DNA of 64,000 nucleotides from Flavihumibacter petaseus NBRC 106054 (GCF_000974785.1 NZ_BBWV01000003.1:372001-436000), one strand, 5' to 3'; positions 1 to 9,060 are shown, counted from the stretch's first letter. The notes: generated by a model from the sequence alone, not told the origin. A program made the numbers and translations.

Positions 1-78
1 CTTACCGGATGAAAACTGCGCCGTCCAAATCCTTTCCCACCTGCCGATTTCCCGTCTAAGTTTATTGTTGACCGTTGA

Positions 79-108
79 TTGTGTTCCCTTTTATTGCAAT
101 ATCCTTTG
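79..108 (+). promoter_or_regulatory. possible promoter of the M43 protease gene
   Basis: A TTG at 79-81 is followed after 18 bases by TATCCTTTG at 100-108. This resembles the Bacteroidota -33/-7 pair (TTTG, about 20 bases, TAnnTTTG), but the -7 box carries one extra base. The rest of 1-156 shows no supportable gene. The assignment is tentative. Confidence 0.3.
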
Positions 109-183
109 CAAGGCATAGCATTCTTTCGTACCCGGAAGAAACGATCCACGCTATGAATGACCGTCCACTTAAATCGACCTTTA

Positions 184-1323
184 ATGCGACGGATCATTTT
201 CTTATCACTTATCTGCCTGATCGGCCTGGCTCCTGCATTGCCGGCCCAGGAGAAAAGAAGTTCCATCACTATTCCTGTTGTAGTACACATCCTGTATTCG
301 GATGCAACTTCCCGTGTTACGGAAGAACGGGTACACGATCAGATCGAAGCGCTGAACCGCGATTTTAATGCGGAGAATGTGGAGCTAGCCCAGCTGCCGG
401 ATTATTTCAAACAGGTTGCCGGAAATGCATCAATAAGCTTTCAGCTGGCCAAAACAGATCCGGGTGGAAATTCCACCAGCGGTATTGTTTACAAAGCAAC
501 CGGCATCGGGGTTTTCAGTACAGATAACCGGATCAAGTTCAGCAATAAAGGTGGAGACGATGCCTGGCCAAGAGATCATTACCTGAATATATGGGTTGGC
601 AACCTCATCGGGGGTATATCCGGGTATACGAGTTCTCCTGATGATGCTGCCGAATTGGACGGCATCGTGCTGAACCGTTCGGTTTTCGGCAACGGTATCA
701 ATAACCCTGAACATAACATGGGCAGGATTGCGGTACATGAAGCAGGCCATTGGCTGGGACTTAAGCATATCTGGGGCGATTCTTATTGTGGTGATGATGG
801 CATCGACGATACGCCAAAACAAAAGAGTTACCATCTTGGGTGTCCACAGGGGCAGATTTTTTCCTGTGAAGGAAATACTACCGGAGATATGTATATGAAC
901 TATATGGATCGCACCAACGACCATTGCATGAGTTTATTTACCCGGGGGCAGGTGGCGCGGATGCGTTCGCTGTTTGAACCTGGCCAGCTCCGCCATCCCC
1001 TGCTTTCGTCAGGAGGGCTGGTGAACGATGGGACGCCAATCGAACCGGGATGGCAGGCTGATAAAGTGCAGCCCGTGGTGGCTACTATCGGGATGAAAGC
1101 ATATCCCGTTCCCGCAAACGATGTTTTGAAGATCACCATTACCGGAAAGGATCAGGCAGCGCTTAAAGATCTTACCATCTTCAACATGATGGGGCAGCCG
1201 GTAATGGTTGCTCAAATGAAAGGTGGAACTGCACAGCTCGATGTTTCCAGGTTGCAAAAGGGACAGTATGTAGTGAAGGGCGATCAGCCCGGTGTAAGGC
1301 CGCTGATTTTCACCAAACTATAG
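184..1323 (+). CDS. secreted M43-family zinc metalloprotease with T9SS sorting domain
   Basis: This is a zinc metalloendopeptidase of the pappalysin/cytophagalysin (M43) type, predicted to be exported and then moved across the outer membrane by type IX secretion. I chose the ATG at 184 over the in-frame one at 157 because it begins directly with a basic, hydrophobic signal peptide ending near ALPAQ. Counting from there, the metal site HEAGHWLGLKH has H185, E186, H189 and H195, and a downstream MNYMD around residue 241 fits the Met-turn. The last 75 or so residues (YPVPAND, then FNMMGQ, ending in a short basic tail) look like a type A T9SS C-terminal domain. The gene stands alone, convergent with lpdA across a shared hairpin. 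Substrate is unknown. Confidence 0.88.
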   Translation: MRRIIFLSLICLIGLAPALPAQEKRSSITIPVVVHILYSDATSRVTEERVHDQIEALNRDFNAENVELAQLPDYFKQVAGNASISFQLAKTDPGGNSTSGIVYKATGIGVFSTDNRIKFSNKGGDDAWPRDHYLNIWVGNLIGGISGYTSSPDDAAELDGIVLNRSVFGNGINNPEHNMGRIAVHEAGHWLGLKHIWGDSYCGDDGIDDTPKQKSYHLGCPQGQIFSCEGNTTGDMYMNYMDRTNDHCMSLFTRGQVARMRSLFEPGQLRHPLLSSGGLVNDGTPIEPGWQADKVQPVVATIGMKAYPVPANDVLKITITGKDQAALKDLTIFNMMGQPVMVAQMKGGTAQLDVSRLQKGQYVVKGDQPGVRPLIFTKL

Positions 1324-1340
1324 GGGTGCAGTTATACCAA

Positions 1341-1376
1341 TAAAAAAAGCTGTACCGTTAAGGTACAGCTTTGTAG
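1341..1376. terminator. bidirectional hairpin terminator between the protease gene and lpdA
   Basis: An 11-bp perfect stem (1346-1356 with 1362-1372, core GCTGTACC/GGTACAGC) closes a 5-base loop. A-rich sequence on the left and T-rich on the right let it serve both convergent genes. Confidence 0.75.
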
Positions 1377-1392
1377 AAAAATCAATGTATCA

Positions 1393-2796
1393 CTAGAGAT
1401 GGATTGCTTCACCGTAGGCCACTTCGATAGCGTCTTTAACGCTTTCGCTGATAGTGGGGTGGGGATGAATGCTGTTCAGCACCTCATGGTAGGTAGTTTC
1501 AAGTTTGCGGCCAACGACAGTTTCAGCTATAATTTCCGTTACATTGTAGCCGATCATGTGAGTACCCAGCCACTCACCGTATTTGGCGTCAAAGATAACT
1601 TTCACGAAACCTTCAGTAGCGCCGGCAGCGGAGGCTTTGCCGGATGCGCTAAGCGGGAATTTTCCGACTTTGATTTCGTAACCGGCATCTTTTGCAGCTT
1701 TCTCTGTGAAACCGACTGACGCAATTTCCGGCGTACAGTAAGTACAGCCCGGAACGTTGTTGTAGTCGAGAGATTCCGGTTGATGTCCGTACTTCTTTTC
1801 AGCGTAGGCAATGTTCTCCACACAGATGATACCTTCTTTCGAAGCAACGTGGGCAAGGGCCTGGCCAGGTACGCAATCACCGATGGCATAAAATCCCGGA
1901 ACACTGGTCTGATAGAACTTATCCACCACAATGCGTCCCTTATCAGTCTTAATACCGTTTTCTTCCAGTCCGATACCTTCGATATTGGCAGAAACACCAA
2001 CAGCACTTAACAGGATATCTGCTTCCAGAACAACATCACCACTGGCAGTTTTCACTTTGGCTTTTACACCGTTTCCACTGGTATCAACACTTTCCACATT
2101 GGCATTGGTCATGATCTCAATACCCTGCTTCTTGTATTGTTTCTCCAGCTCTTTGGAGATGTCGTCATCTTCAACTGGTACAACGCGCGGCATGAATTCA
2201 ACAACCGTCACTTTCGTACCCAGTGCGTTGTAGAAATAGGCAAATTCCACACCGATAGCACCACTGCCTACCACGATCATGCTTTTCGGCTGGGAAGGCA
2301 ATGACATCGCTTCGCGATATCCAATCACTTTTTTGCCATCCTGTTTCAGGCTTGGCAGTTCGCGGCTGCGGCCGCCTGTAGCGATAATGATATGTTTGGC
2401 TTCAACAGTCTCTTTGCTGTTGTCTGCTTTTGTTACTTCAACTTTGCCTTTTCCCCTGATGGCACCAAAGCCCATGATCACATCGATCTTGTTCTTTTTC
2501 ATCAGGAACTGGACACCCTTGCTCATTTTATCGGCTACACCACGGCTGCGTTTGATAACGGCTTCAAAGTTGGCAGAACCAGTTGCTTCCAGACCATAAT
2601 TGCCTGCATGCTTGATATATTCCATCACCTGTGCACTTTTCAGTAGTGCCTTGGTGGGGATACAACCCCAGTTCAGACAAATTCCACCCAGGCTTTCTTT
2701 TTCAATGATAGCTGTTTTGAATCCCAGCTGTGATGCGCGGATAGCAGCTACATAGCCGCCAGGTCCACTGCCTATCACCAGAACATCGTATGCCAT
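1393..2796 (-). CDS. lpdA: dihydrolipoyl dehydrogenase (E3)
   Basis: This flavoprotein reoxidises the dihydrolipoyl groups of 2-oxoacid dehydrogenase complexes and/or the glycine cleavage system, reducing NAD+ in the cytoplasm. The 467-residue length is standard. The N-terminus has the FAD-binding GxGxxG (VIGSGPGGY), followed by the redox-active disulfide motif GGICLNWGC (C40 and C45). A second nucleotide-binding GSGAIGVEFAYF sits mid-protein, and the C-terminal catalytic pair lies in HPHPTISES (H446, E451). No E1 or E2 gene is adjacent, so the partner complex is encoded elsewhere. A near-consensus -7 box (TAGTTTCG on the minus strand, 2839-2846) lies upstream but has one mismatch. Confidence 0.95.
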   Translation of the reverse strand: MAYDVLVIGSGPGGYVAAIRASQLGFKTAIIEKESLGGICLNWGCIPTKALLKSAQVMEYIKHAGNYGLEATGSANFEAVIKRSRGVADKMSKGVQFLMKKNKIDVIMGFGAIRGKGKVEVTKADNSKETVEAKHIIIATGGRSRELPSLKQDGKKVIGYREAMSLPSQPKSMIVVGSGAIGVEFAYFYNALGTKVTVVEFMPRVVPVEDDDISKELEKQYKKQGIEIMTNANVESVDTSGNGVKAKVKTASGDVVLEADILLSAVGVSANIEGIGLEENGIKTDKGRIVVDKFYQTSVPGFYAIGDCVPGQALAHVASKEGIICVENIAYAEKKYGHQPESLDYNNVPGCTYCTPEIASVGFTEKAAKDAGYEIKVGKFPLSASGKASAAGATEGFVKVIFDAKYGEWLGTHMIGYNVTEIIAETVVGRKLETTYHEVLNSIHPHPTISESVKDAIEVAYGEAIHL

Positions 2797-2873
2797 ATTG
2801 TATTCAATTTAAATAATGATCGGTTCGAATAAGCGGGACGAAACTACGCTGCACCGCTGACATGACCAAACCC

Positions 2874-4541
2874 CTAGCGGTTAGCGTCATTCATCCTGAT
2901 CTTCCTGCCTTTATAACTTTTACCGTCGATCGCTTTTATCATTTTGTTGGCTGAACCTTTCTCGATTTCGATCCAGCTGTTCATTTCTTTCATATCAATC
3001 CGTCCAAGTACTTCTTTCCGGAGATCGCTCATGTCGAGAATGAACTGGAGGAAGCTGGCTTTGTAGAAGCCGTCCTTTGTACCAAGGTTGACAAAAAGTT
3101 TGGTGAGGTTGCCAGAGGAGGGTGCGTCATACCTTCCGTTGCGCTGGTCCCTGACCCGACCCTGATCCCTGCCCAGGTCGCGGTCTCTTGTGGCGCCGCG
3201 TTGCTTTTTATCTTCCCGGATATTCAGGTCTTCAGCGTTGTCATAATATTTCAGGAAACGATCGAATTCTGCTGCCATTACTTTTTGCAGAATTTCTTCT
3301 TTGCTGACATCGGCAAACTTTTCTGTCAGCATGGGTACATAGGTTTCATAATTACCATGACTGATATCTGTCTGCAGCAGTTTGTCCATAAAGCTGAAAA
3401 ACTGTTTGCGGCATACATCCTTGCCGGTAGGAATCTCAAGTTTGTTGAGGGTGGTCTGTGCAATCTTTTCGATCTGGCGGAGCCGGTACATTTCCCTGCT
3501 GTGAACAATAGACATACAGATACCGGTGTTTCCTGCCCGCCCGGTCCGGCCACTACGGTGTGTATATACTTCGATATCATCGGGCAGTTCATAGTTGATG
3601 ACATGGGTGATGCCCGATACATCGATACCGCGGGCAGCAACATCAGTGGCGATGAGCAGTTGCAGAGTTTTGTTACGGAACTGTCCCATTACCCTGTCCC
3701 GTTGCACCTGTGTCAGATCGCCATGCAGTGCATCAATATCGTATCCTTCACGGGTGAGTTTTTCGGCAATTTCCTGTGCGTCGGCCTTGGTTTTAGTAAA
3801 GATGATACCATACATGCCGGGGTTGAAATCAATCAGGCGTTTCAGGGTTTCATACCGGTGCTGGGCGCTGGTCACATAATACTGGTGATCGATGTTTTTG
3901 TTTGTAGTATTCACCTTGCCTACCTGAACCTCTTTAGGGTCACGCATGTATTTTTTACTCACTTTCCTGATTTCAGGAGGCATGGTGGCGCTGAACAGCC
4001 AGGTGCTTTCGCGGTTGGGAGTGTTTCCGAGGATGAATTCAATGTCATCCTGGAAACCCATATTCAGCATTTCATCGGCTTCATCGAGCACGACATATTT
4101 AATCTGTTCCAGGTTTACGGCTTTCCGTTCGATGAGATCAATCAGGCGACCGGGGGTAGCCACCACGATCTGAACGCCGCGTTTGATATCGCGGATTTGT
4201 GCACTTATAGATGTTCCCCCATATACAGCAACCACCTGGATGCCGGTAAGGAATTTCTTGAACAATTCGATTTCCTTCACAATCTGCATACACAACTCCC
4301 GTGTAGGGCACACAATGAGTGCCTGTGGGGTTTTATTGGTAGCCTGGATCAGGTGGAGGAGGGGCAGCCCGAAAGCTGCAGTTTTACCGGTACCGGTTTG
4401 CGCCAGTCCGACTATATCGGTAGTTCCGTTTAACAGGATGGGGATCGCCTTCTCCTGAATTGGGGTGGGGTTAACAAAGCCCAGTGCTGTCGTCGCTTTA
4501 ACCAATCGCTCATCAAGTCCCAGCTCTTCAAATGTTATCAT
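2874..4541 (-). CDS. DEAD-box ATP-dependent RNA helicase with DbpA-type RNA-binding tail
   Basis: This enzyme remodels RNA using ATP, probably in ribosome assembly or mRNA turnover. The open frame extends further upstream, but the start at 4541 (MITFEELGL) gives the usual N-terminus and lies just below a TAnnTTTG box. Motifs in order: Q motif (PTPIQE, about 25-30), Walker A AQTGTGKT (47-54), DEAD (153-156), SAT (184-186), and the helicase C motifs ARGID and HRSGRTGR. A basic RDRD/GR-rich linker (about 445-475) leads to an RRM-like DbpA C-terminal domain (about 480-555), as in the CsdA/DeaD group. It is divergent from bshB1, and the two promoters almost overlap. The exact RNA target cannot be read from sequence. 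Confidence 0.93.
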   Translation of the reverse strand: MITFEELGLDERLVKATTALGFVNPTPIQEKAIPILLNGTTDIVGLAQTGTGKTAAFGLPLLHLIQATNKTPQALIVCPTRELCMQIVKEIELFKKFLTGIQVVAVYGGTSISAQIRDIKRGVQIVVATPGRLIDLIERKAVNLEQIKYVVLDEADEMLNMGFQDDIEFILGNTPNRESTWLFSATMPPEIRKVSKKYMRDPKEVQVGKVNTTNKNIDHQYYVTSAQHRYETLKRLIDFNPGMYGIIFTKTKADAQEIAEKLTREGYDIDALHGDLTQVQRDRVMGQFRNKTLQLLIATDVAARGIDVSGITHVINYELPDDIEVYTHRSGRTGRAGNTGICMSIVHSREMYRLRQIEKIAQTTLNKLEIPTGKDVCRKQFFSFMDKLLQTDISHGNYETYVPMLTEKFADVSKEEILQKVMAAEFDRFLKYYDNAEDLNIREDKKQRGATRDRDLGRDQGRVRDQRNGRYDAPSSGNLTKLFVNLGTKDGFYKASFLQFILDMSDLRKEVLGRIDMKEMNSWIEIEKGSANKMIKAIDGKSYKGRKIRMNDANR

Positions 4542-4555
4542 ATCTAAAATTTGCG

Positions 4556-4563
4556 CAAAGGTA
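4556..4563 (-). promoter_or_regulatory. -7 promoter box for the DEAD-box helicase
   Basis: The minus strand reads TACCTTTG followed by C, a perfect match to TAnnTTTG(C), 14 bases before the start at 4541. No well-spaced TTTG -33 element was found. Its position supports the short start of the helicase. Confidence 0.5.
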
Positions 4564-4578
4564 GGATAATAAACCCAG

Positions 4579-4586
4579 TACATTTG
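4579..4586 (+). promoter_or_regulatory. -7 promoter box for bshB1
   Basis: TACATTTG followed by C matches TAnnTTTGC and lies 15 bases before the ATG at 4602. A TTTG at 4550-4553 is 25 bases upstream, longer than the usual 19-21. The box supports the start at 4602 rather than the longer open frame beginning at 4551. Confidence 0.45.
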
Positions 4587-4601
4587 CACCCAAACCATAG
4601 C

Positions 4602-5339
4602 ATGAAACTGGATATACTGGCCATTGGCGTACATCCTGATGATGTAGAACTTGGCTGTTCTGGCACCATAATCAAGGAGATCAAAAGGGGTAAAAAGGCG
4701 GGTATACTTGATCTTACCCAGGGCGAGCTGGGAACGCGGGGAACGGTGGAGACCCGTTATACGGAAGCGGCCACTGCTGCGGCGATCATGGGTGTAACGG
4801 TGAGGGAAAACCTGAAAATGCGGGATGGGTTTTTTGCCAATGATGAGGCGCATCAGCTGCTACTGATCAGGGCCATCCGCAAATACCAGCCGGATATCAT
4901 CCTGGCCAATTCACTGGATGACCGGCACCCGGATCATGGGCGGGCGGGTAAACTTATAGCCGATTCGGCTTTTCTTGCCGGCCTGGTAAAAATTGTGACG
5001 GAAGACGAAACCGGGCAGCCGCAGGAGCGTTGGCGGCCCAAATACATACTTCATTACATCCAGGATAAGCTGCATGAGCCCGACCTGATCATTGATATTT
5101 CGGAGGTTTTTGAACAGAAAATGCTGTCGGTAGAGGCTTATACCACCCAGTTCTACCAGTCAAATGGGGATAACGGCGGCCCGCAGACCTATATTTCCAC
5201 CCCCGATTTCCGGGATAGTGTGGTAGCCAGGGCAAGGATGCTTGGTAAACGTATCGGTGTTAAATACGGGGAGGGGTATAATTCACAGAAATCATTAGGA
5301 ATCAGCAGTTTGGATGCACTTATCCAGGTTGAAACCTGA
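4602..5339 (+). CDS. bshB1: bacillithiol biosynthesis deacetylase BshB1 (LmbE/PIG-L family)
   Basis: This zinc-dependent N-deacetylase should remove acetate from N-acetylglucosaminyl-malate in bacillithiol synthesis, giving a cytoplasmic thiol precursor. The 245-residue product starts MKLDILAIGVHPDD. The AHPDD-type metal motif is at H11-D14, and the second conserved segment DDRHPDH is at about 106-112. Length and motifs match the BshB1 branch common in Bacteroidota. The bshA and bshC genes are not in the window. Other LmbE-family deacetylases share the HPDD motif, so the assignment to BshB1 rests on overall resemblance. Confidence 0.88.
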   Translation: MKLDILAIGVHPDDVELGCSGTIIKEIKRGKKAGILDLTQGELGTRGTVETRYTEAATAAAIMGVTVRENLKMRDGFFANDEAHQLLLIRAIRKYQPDIILANSLDDRHPDHGRAGKLIADSAFLAGLVKIVTEDETGQPQERWRPKYILHYIQDKLHEPDLIIDISEVFEQKMLSVEAYTTQFYQSNGDNGGPQTYISTPDFRDSVVARARMLGKRIGVKYGEGYNSQKSLGISSLDALIQVET

Positions 5340-5383
5340 ATGTTAATTTCTGGGCAATGGCATCACGCGATGCGGGAATCCCT

Positions 5384-5391
5384 TAATTTTG
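5384..5391 (+). promoter_or_regulatory. -7 promoter box for the fatty acid desaturase
   Basis: TAATTTTG followed by C is a perfect TAnnTTTGC. It overlaps the TTG codon that would open the longest frame (5389), so translation must begin downstream. This supports the ATG at 5422. Confidence 0.5.
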
Positions 5392-5421
5392 CGTGTCGTA
5401 AAACTGAACCCATTATTTCTT

Positions 5422-6489
5422 ATGGCCACACCTAAGTTTGCGCAAACTGCGCAATCCTTCCACACGGAGCTAAAAAAGAGAATCAGCCTTTATTTTGAAG
5501 AAAAAGGCGCTGCTATGACTGGTAACCTGACCTTGTACAGCAAGGCGGCCATCCTTCTCGTAGCTTTTATCGGCGTGTATGTTCACCTGGTATTCTTTAC
5601 ACCGGTCACCTGGCTGGCTGTTCTGGAATGTGTCCTCCTGGGTGGCATCGTGGCGGCCATCGGTTTCAATGTGATGCATGACGGCGCCCATGGCAGCTTC
5701 AGCAAGTACAAGTGGATCAACGGACTGGCGGCGTTTTCACTCAACGTGCTGGGTGGCAGCAGCTTTATGTGGAATGTAAAGCACAATGTGATCCACCATG
5801 CCTATACCAATGTTGACGGCGTGGATGATGATATTGATATTCAGCCCTGGATGCGCATGAGTTCCACCCAGAAGAAATATCGCCTGCACAAGTACCAGCA
5901 CCTGTATTTCTGGTTCCTGTATTCACTGTTGTATATCATGTGGATCTTCGTGCTGGATTACACTAAATATTTTACCAGCAGGATTGGCAGCATGCCCCTG
6001 AAAAAAATGAAACTCTGGGACCATGTCAATTTCTGGTTCTTCAAGGTGCTGAACCTGTTCCTGTATGTGGGGTTGCCTATTTATATGCTGGGCTTTGTGG
6101 ATTGGCTGATCGGTTTCGTGATCTTTACCACATTTGCAGGATTCGTATTGAGCATTGTGTTCCAGCTCGCACATACGGTTGAACATACTTCATTTCCGGT
6201 GCCTGACGAAAACAGCGGCCGTCTCGAAGACGAATGGGCTATCCATCAGTTAAAAACCACAGCCAACTTTGCTACCAATAACAAACTGGTCTGCTGGCTG
6301 GTCGGGGGGTTGAACTTTCAGATCGAGCATCACCTGTTTCCCAAAATCTCGCATGTGCATTATCCTGCCATCAGCAAGATTATCCGCAAAGCCTGTGAGG
6401 AATATGGCATTCCCTATATTGAGTATGCGAAGACGCGATATGCCATTGCCTCGCATGTATCCTTTCTGAAACAAATGGGCAGGGCCTGA
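5422..6489 (+). CDS. membrane fatty acid desaturase (acyl-CoA/acyl-lipid type)
   Basis: This is a di-iron integral-membrane desaturase that introduces a cis double bond into acyl chains, adjusting membrane fluidity. The 355-residue product begins MATPKFAQ. The three histidine boxes are intact: H86-D-G-A-H90, H121-N-V-I-H125-H126, and Q300-I-E-H303-H304 (QxxHH, typical of front-end or linoleoyl-CoA-type desaturases). Several membrane segments lie between about 40-80, 105-115, 160-180 and 210-255. There is no fused cytochrome b5 domain, so an external electron donor is needed. The gene lies 16 bases before aguB, but the functions are unrelated. Regiospecificity is unknown. Confidence 0.88.
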   Translation: MATPKFAQTAQSFHTELKKRISLYFEEKGAAMTGNLTLYSKAAILLVAFIGVYVHLVFFTPVTWLAVLECVLLGGIVAAIGFNVMHDGAHGSFSKYKWINGLAAFSLNVLGGSSFMWNVKHNVIHHAYTNVDGVDDDIDIQPWMRMSSTQKKYRLHKYQHLYFWFLYSLLYIMWIFVLDYTKYFTSRIGSMPLKKMKLWDHVNFWFFKVLNLFLYVGLPIYMLGFVDWLIGFVIFTTFAGFVLSIVFQLAHTVEHTSFPVPDENSGRLEDEWAIHQLKTTANFATNNKLVCWLVGGLNFQIEHHLFPKISHVHYPAISKIIRKACEEYGIPYIEYAKTRYAIASHVSFLKQMGRA

Positions 6490-6505
6490 TTAAACCACGT
6501 CAAAC

Positions 6506-7378
6506 ATGTCAACTGTACGGGTGGGGCTGGTGCAGATGAGTTGCACGGCCTCCAAAGAAGATAATCTCCGGAAGGCGATCGCAAAAGTGCGTGAGGCAGC
6601 TGCTGCAGGTGCCCAGATCGTTTGCCTGCAGGAACTGTTTACCTCCCTGTATTTCTGTGATGTAGAGGATTATGACAATTTCAAGCTGGCGGAACCCATA
6701 CCAGGTCCTTCGACGGAAAGTCTTGCTGGGGTGGCAAAGGAGCTTGGTGTAGTAATTATTGCGTCTCTCTTTGAAAAACGTACCCAGGGAATTTATCATA
6801 ACACTACCGCGATACTGGATGCCGATGGCAGTTACCTGGGCAAGTATCGAAAGATGCATATTCCTGATGACCCTGCGTATTATGAGAAATTCTACTTTAC
6901 GCCCGGGGATCTTGGTTATAAGGTGTTTAAAACCAAATTCGCCACTATCGGTGTGTTGATCTGCTGGGATCAATGGTATCCCGAAGCGTCACGGATAACT
7001 GCCCTGATGGGTGCCGAAATACTTTTCTATCCAACGGCTATCGGATGGGCAACATCGCAGGACGAAGCCACCAATACGGAGCAGTATAATGCGTGGCAAA
7101 CCATTCAACGCAGCCATGCCGTTGCCAATGGCGTACATGTGGTGAGCGTTAACCGCGTTGGGCTTGAGCAGGACGGCGCTATGCAGTTCTGGGGCGGGTC
7201 ATTTGTAGCCAACCCGTTTGGCAGCCTGCTGTATAAAGCGTCACATGACGAGGAAGAAGTGAAAGTACTGGAACTTGATCTGAATAAGACTGACCGTTAC
7301 CGGACCCACTGGCCGTTTCTTCGTGACCGCAGGATCGACTCCTATCAGCCCATTACCAAAAGATACATTGACGAATGA
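6506..7378 (+). CDS. aguB: N-carbamoylputrescine amidase
   Basis: This nitrilase-superfamily hydrolase converts N-carbamoylputrescine to putrescine, CO2 and ammonia. The 290-residue protein shows the Glu-Lys-Cys catalytic triad: E43 in LQELF, K116 in KYRKMHIP, and C153 in LICWDQWYPE. The segment ILFYPTAIGW is also characteristic of AguB. The stop overlaps the start of aguA by ATGA at 7375-7378, so the two are translationally coupled and form the second and first steps of agmatine use. Genomic pairing with aguA makes this specificity much more secure than sequence alone. Confidence 0.93.
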   Translation: MSTVRVGLVQMSCTASKEDNLRKAIAKVREAAAAGAQIVCLQELFTSLYFCDVEDYDNFKLAEPIPGPSTESLAGVAKELGVVIIASLFEKRTQGIYHNTTAILDADGSYLGKYRKMHIPDDPAYYEKFYFTPGDLGYKVFKTKFATIGVLICWDQWYPEASRITALMGAEILFYPTAIGWATSQDEATNTEQYNAWQTIQRSHAVANGVHVVSVNRVGLEQDGAMQFWGGSFVANPFGSLLYKASHDEEEVKVLELDLNKTDRYRTHWPFLRDRRIDSYQPITKRYIDE

Positions 7379-8418
7379 GTACGCCCAAAGCTGCCGGCTA
7401 TTATTTTCCGGCAGAATTTGCACCGCATGATGCTACCTGGCTGAGCTGGCCACACAAAGAAGCATCATGGCCCGGCAAAATACAGACCATTTACCCCTAT
7501 TATGCTCAATTCATTGCTGTACTGGCAGCCAGTGAACGGGTATGCATCAATGTAGCAGATCAGCACATGGAACAGGTGGCGAAGACCTTTCTTCGTGCCG
7601 CTGGTGCTGATTTGTCGAGGGTTTCTTTTTTTTATCATCCGACGAATGATGCCTGGTGCCGTGATCACGGTCCGGCTTTTCTGATCAATCCGACAGCTGC
7701 AGTTCCCAAAGTAGTGGTTGACTGGGGATACAATGCCTGGGGTGGAAAATATCCTCCGTTTGACCTGGACGATGTGATTCCTACCCTGATCGCCAACCAT
7801 TACGGATATCCTGTTTATAACCCGGGAATCGTGATGGAGGGAGGATCTGTAGAATTCAATGGTGCAGGTACAGTACTGACCTCTACAGCCTGCCTGCTGA
7901 ATCCCAACAGGAATCCCCACCTGAGCCAACGGGAGATCGAACAGTTCCTTTTCGACTATTATGGCATGGAGCAGGTACTCTGGATTGATGAAGGAATCGT
8001 GGGCGATGATACCGATGGACATATTGACGATACCGTCCGGTTTGTTAATGAAGACACCGTGCTTACTGTAATTGAACCGGATAAGCAGGATGAAAATCAT
8101 GAACTGCTTGAAATCAATCTTCGGCAACTGAAGAAGATGCGGCTGCTGAATGGTAAACAGCTCAACATTGTTGAGCTTCCGATGCCGGATGCTGTTGTTT
8201 ATGAGGATCAGCGGTTACCTGCTTCCTACGCCAATTTTTACATTGCCAATAACGCTGTGATCGTTCCTACTTTCCGAAGTGCCAAAGATGACAGGGCGCT
8301 GTCAATCATCCAGGGTTGTTTTCCCGACCGTAAGGTGGTGGGCATCGATTCCACTGAAATCATCTGGGGACTGGGGTCATTTCATTGCCTTAGCCAGCAG
8401 GAGCCCAGTGTAATGTAG
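7375..8418 (+). CDS. aguA: agmatine deiminase
   Basis: This enzyme hydrolyses agmatine to N-carbamoylputrescine and ammonia, feeding AguB. The 347-residue protein belongs to the Porphyromonas-type peptidyl-arginine deiminase superfamily. It has the conserved TWLSWPH near the N-terminus, the EGGSVEFNG segment, GDDTDGHIDD, and a C-terminal catalytic cysteine C338 in FHCLSQQEP. It is coupled to aguB by a 4-base overlap and converges with the methyltransferase gene, whose stop lies one base away (8420). No arginine decarboxylase lies nearby, so agmatine must come from elsewhere in the genome or from outside the cell. Confidence 0.94.
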   Translation: MSTPKAAGYYFPAEFAPHDATWLSWPHKEASWPGKIQTIYPYYAQFIAVLAASERVCINVADQHMEQVAKTFLRAAGADLSRVSFFYHPTNDAWCRDHGPAFLINPTAAVPKVVVDWGYNAWGGKYPPFDLDDVIPTLIANHYGYPVYNPGIVMEGGSVEFNGAGTVLTSTACLLNPNRNPHLSQREIEQFLFDYYGMEQVLWIDEGIVGDDTDGHIDDTVRFVNEDTVLTVIEPDKQDENHELLEINLRQLKKMRLLNGKQLNIVELPMPDAVVYEDQRLPASYANFYIANNAVIVPTFRSAKDDRALSIIQGCFPDRKVVGIDSTEIIWGLGSFHCLSQQEPSVM

Positions 8419-8419
8419 A

Positions 8420-9016
8420 TTAAGCCTTACTGGTCAGCCGGATAAACAACTCGTTACCCTGCCGCGGCAGAATGGAATTGAAACAGGGTGCCATAGTCAG
8501 GATTTTGAACGCCGGGCAGAAGAGCTCTTCGTATGCTGCCTGATTACCTCCAAAAGGCGGGCCTTCAGCTTCGAATTCACAATTAAAAAGAACTCCTGCC
8601 AATTTGCCTCCGGGCGGGAGCAGAGAAGCCATTTTGCGCACATAATCAGGCCGTAATTGCGGGTTGAGCGCACAGAAAAATGTCTGCTCAACTACCAGGT
8701 CATATTGGCCGGTCAGTGAGAAAAAGTCATCATTGATCACCGTAAGAGAATTACCCAAATATTGCTTCAGCCTGGATCTGACGGCATTCACGGCCAATTC
8801 AGAGATGTCCACCACCGTTACATTTTCAAATCCCCGTTCAAGAAAGTATCCGGCTTCATAGGCGTTGCCGCAGCCTGGAATGAGGATCCGGAGAGATTTA
8901 TCAGTAAGCTGGTCGATGTACGACTGAATAGGGCCGGAGACCGTTCCGAGATCCCATTTGGTTTCGTTATTGCGGTACAGGCCATCCCAGAAAGATTTGT
9001 CCAGAACAGTATCCAT
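8420..9016 (-). CDS. TPMT-like SAM-dependent methyltransferase
   Basis: This is a class I SAM-dependent methyltransferase of the thiopurine S-methyltransferase (TPMT) family, which methylates thiols, selenium or tellurium compounds or halides. I start it at 9016 (MDTVLDKSFWDGLY), giving 198 residues. The FWDGLYR...WDLG opening is typical of the family. The SAM motif is ILIPGCGNAYEAGY, with an acidic motif at VTVVDIS. The open frame continues six codons upstream, but a promoter-like element lies there. It is convergent with aguA and divergent from the acyl-CoA dehydrogenase. The physiological substrate is not predictable. Confidence 0.8.
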   Translation of the reverse strand: MDTVLDKSFWDGLYRNNETKWDLGTVSGPIQSYIDQLTDKSLRILIPGCGNAYEAGYFLERGFENVTVVDISELAVNAVRSRLKQYLGNSLTVINDDFFSLTGQYDLVVEQTFFCALNPQLRPDYVRKMASLLPPGGKLAGVLFNCEFEAEGPPFGGNQAAYEELFCPAFKILTMAPCFNSILPRQGNELFIRLTSKA

Positions 9017-9031
9017 ACTTTGTATTTTACA

Positions 9032-9060
9032 CAAACTAGCCAGAAATAACTGAATTGCAA
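9032..9060 (-). promoter_or_regulatory. possible promoter of the TPMT-like gene
   Basis: On the minus strand a TTG (9058-9060) is followed after 19 bases by TAGTTTG (9032-9038). The spacing is ideal but the -7 box is one T short of TAnnTTTG. Confidence 0.35.

Noticed and set aside
75-368. 97-codon frame overlapping the M43 protease start.
   Set aside because: It overlaps the protease in another frame, has no recognisable features, and the protease frame has a signal peptide and catalytic motifs.
3201-4433. Long plus-strand open frame (410 codons) opposite the DEAD-box helicase.
   Set aside because: It is antisense to a clear helicase with all motifs, and its translation is low in family-like features.
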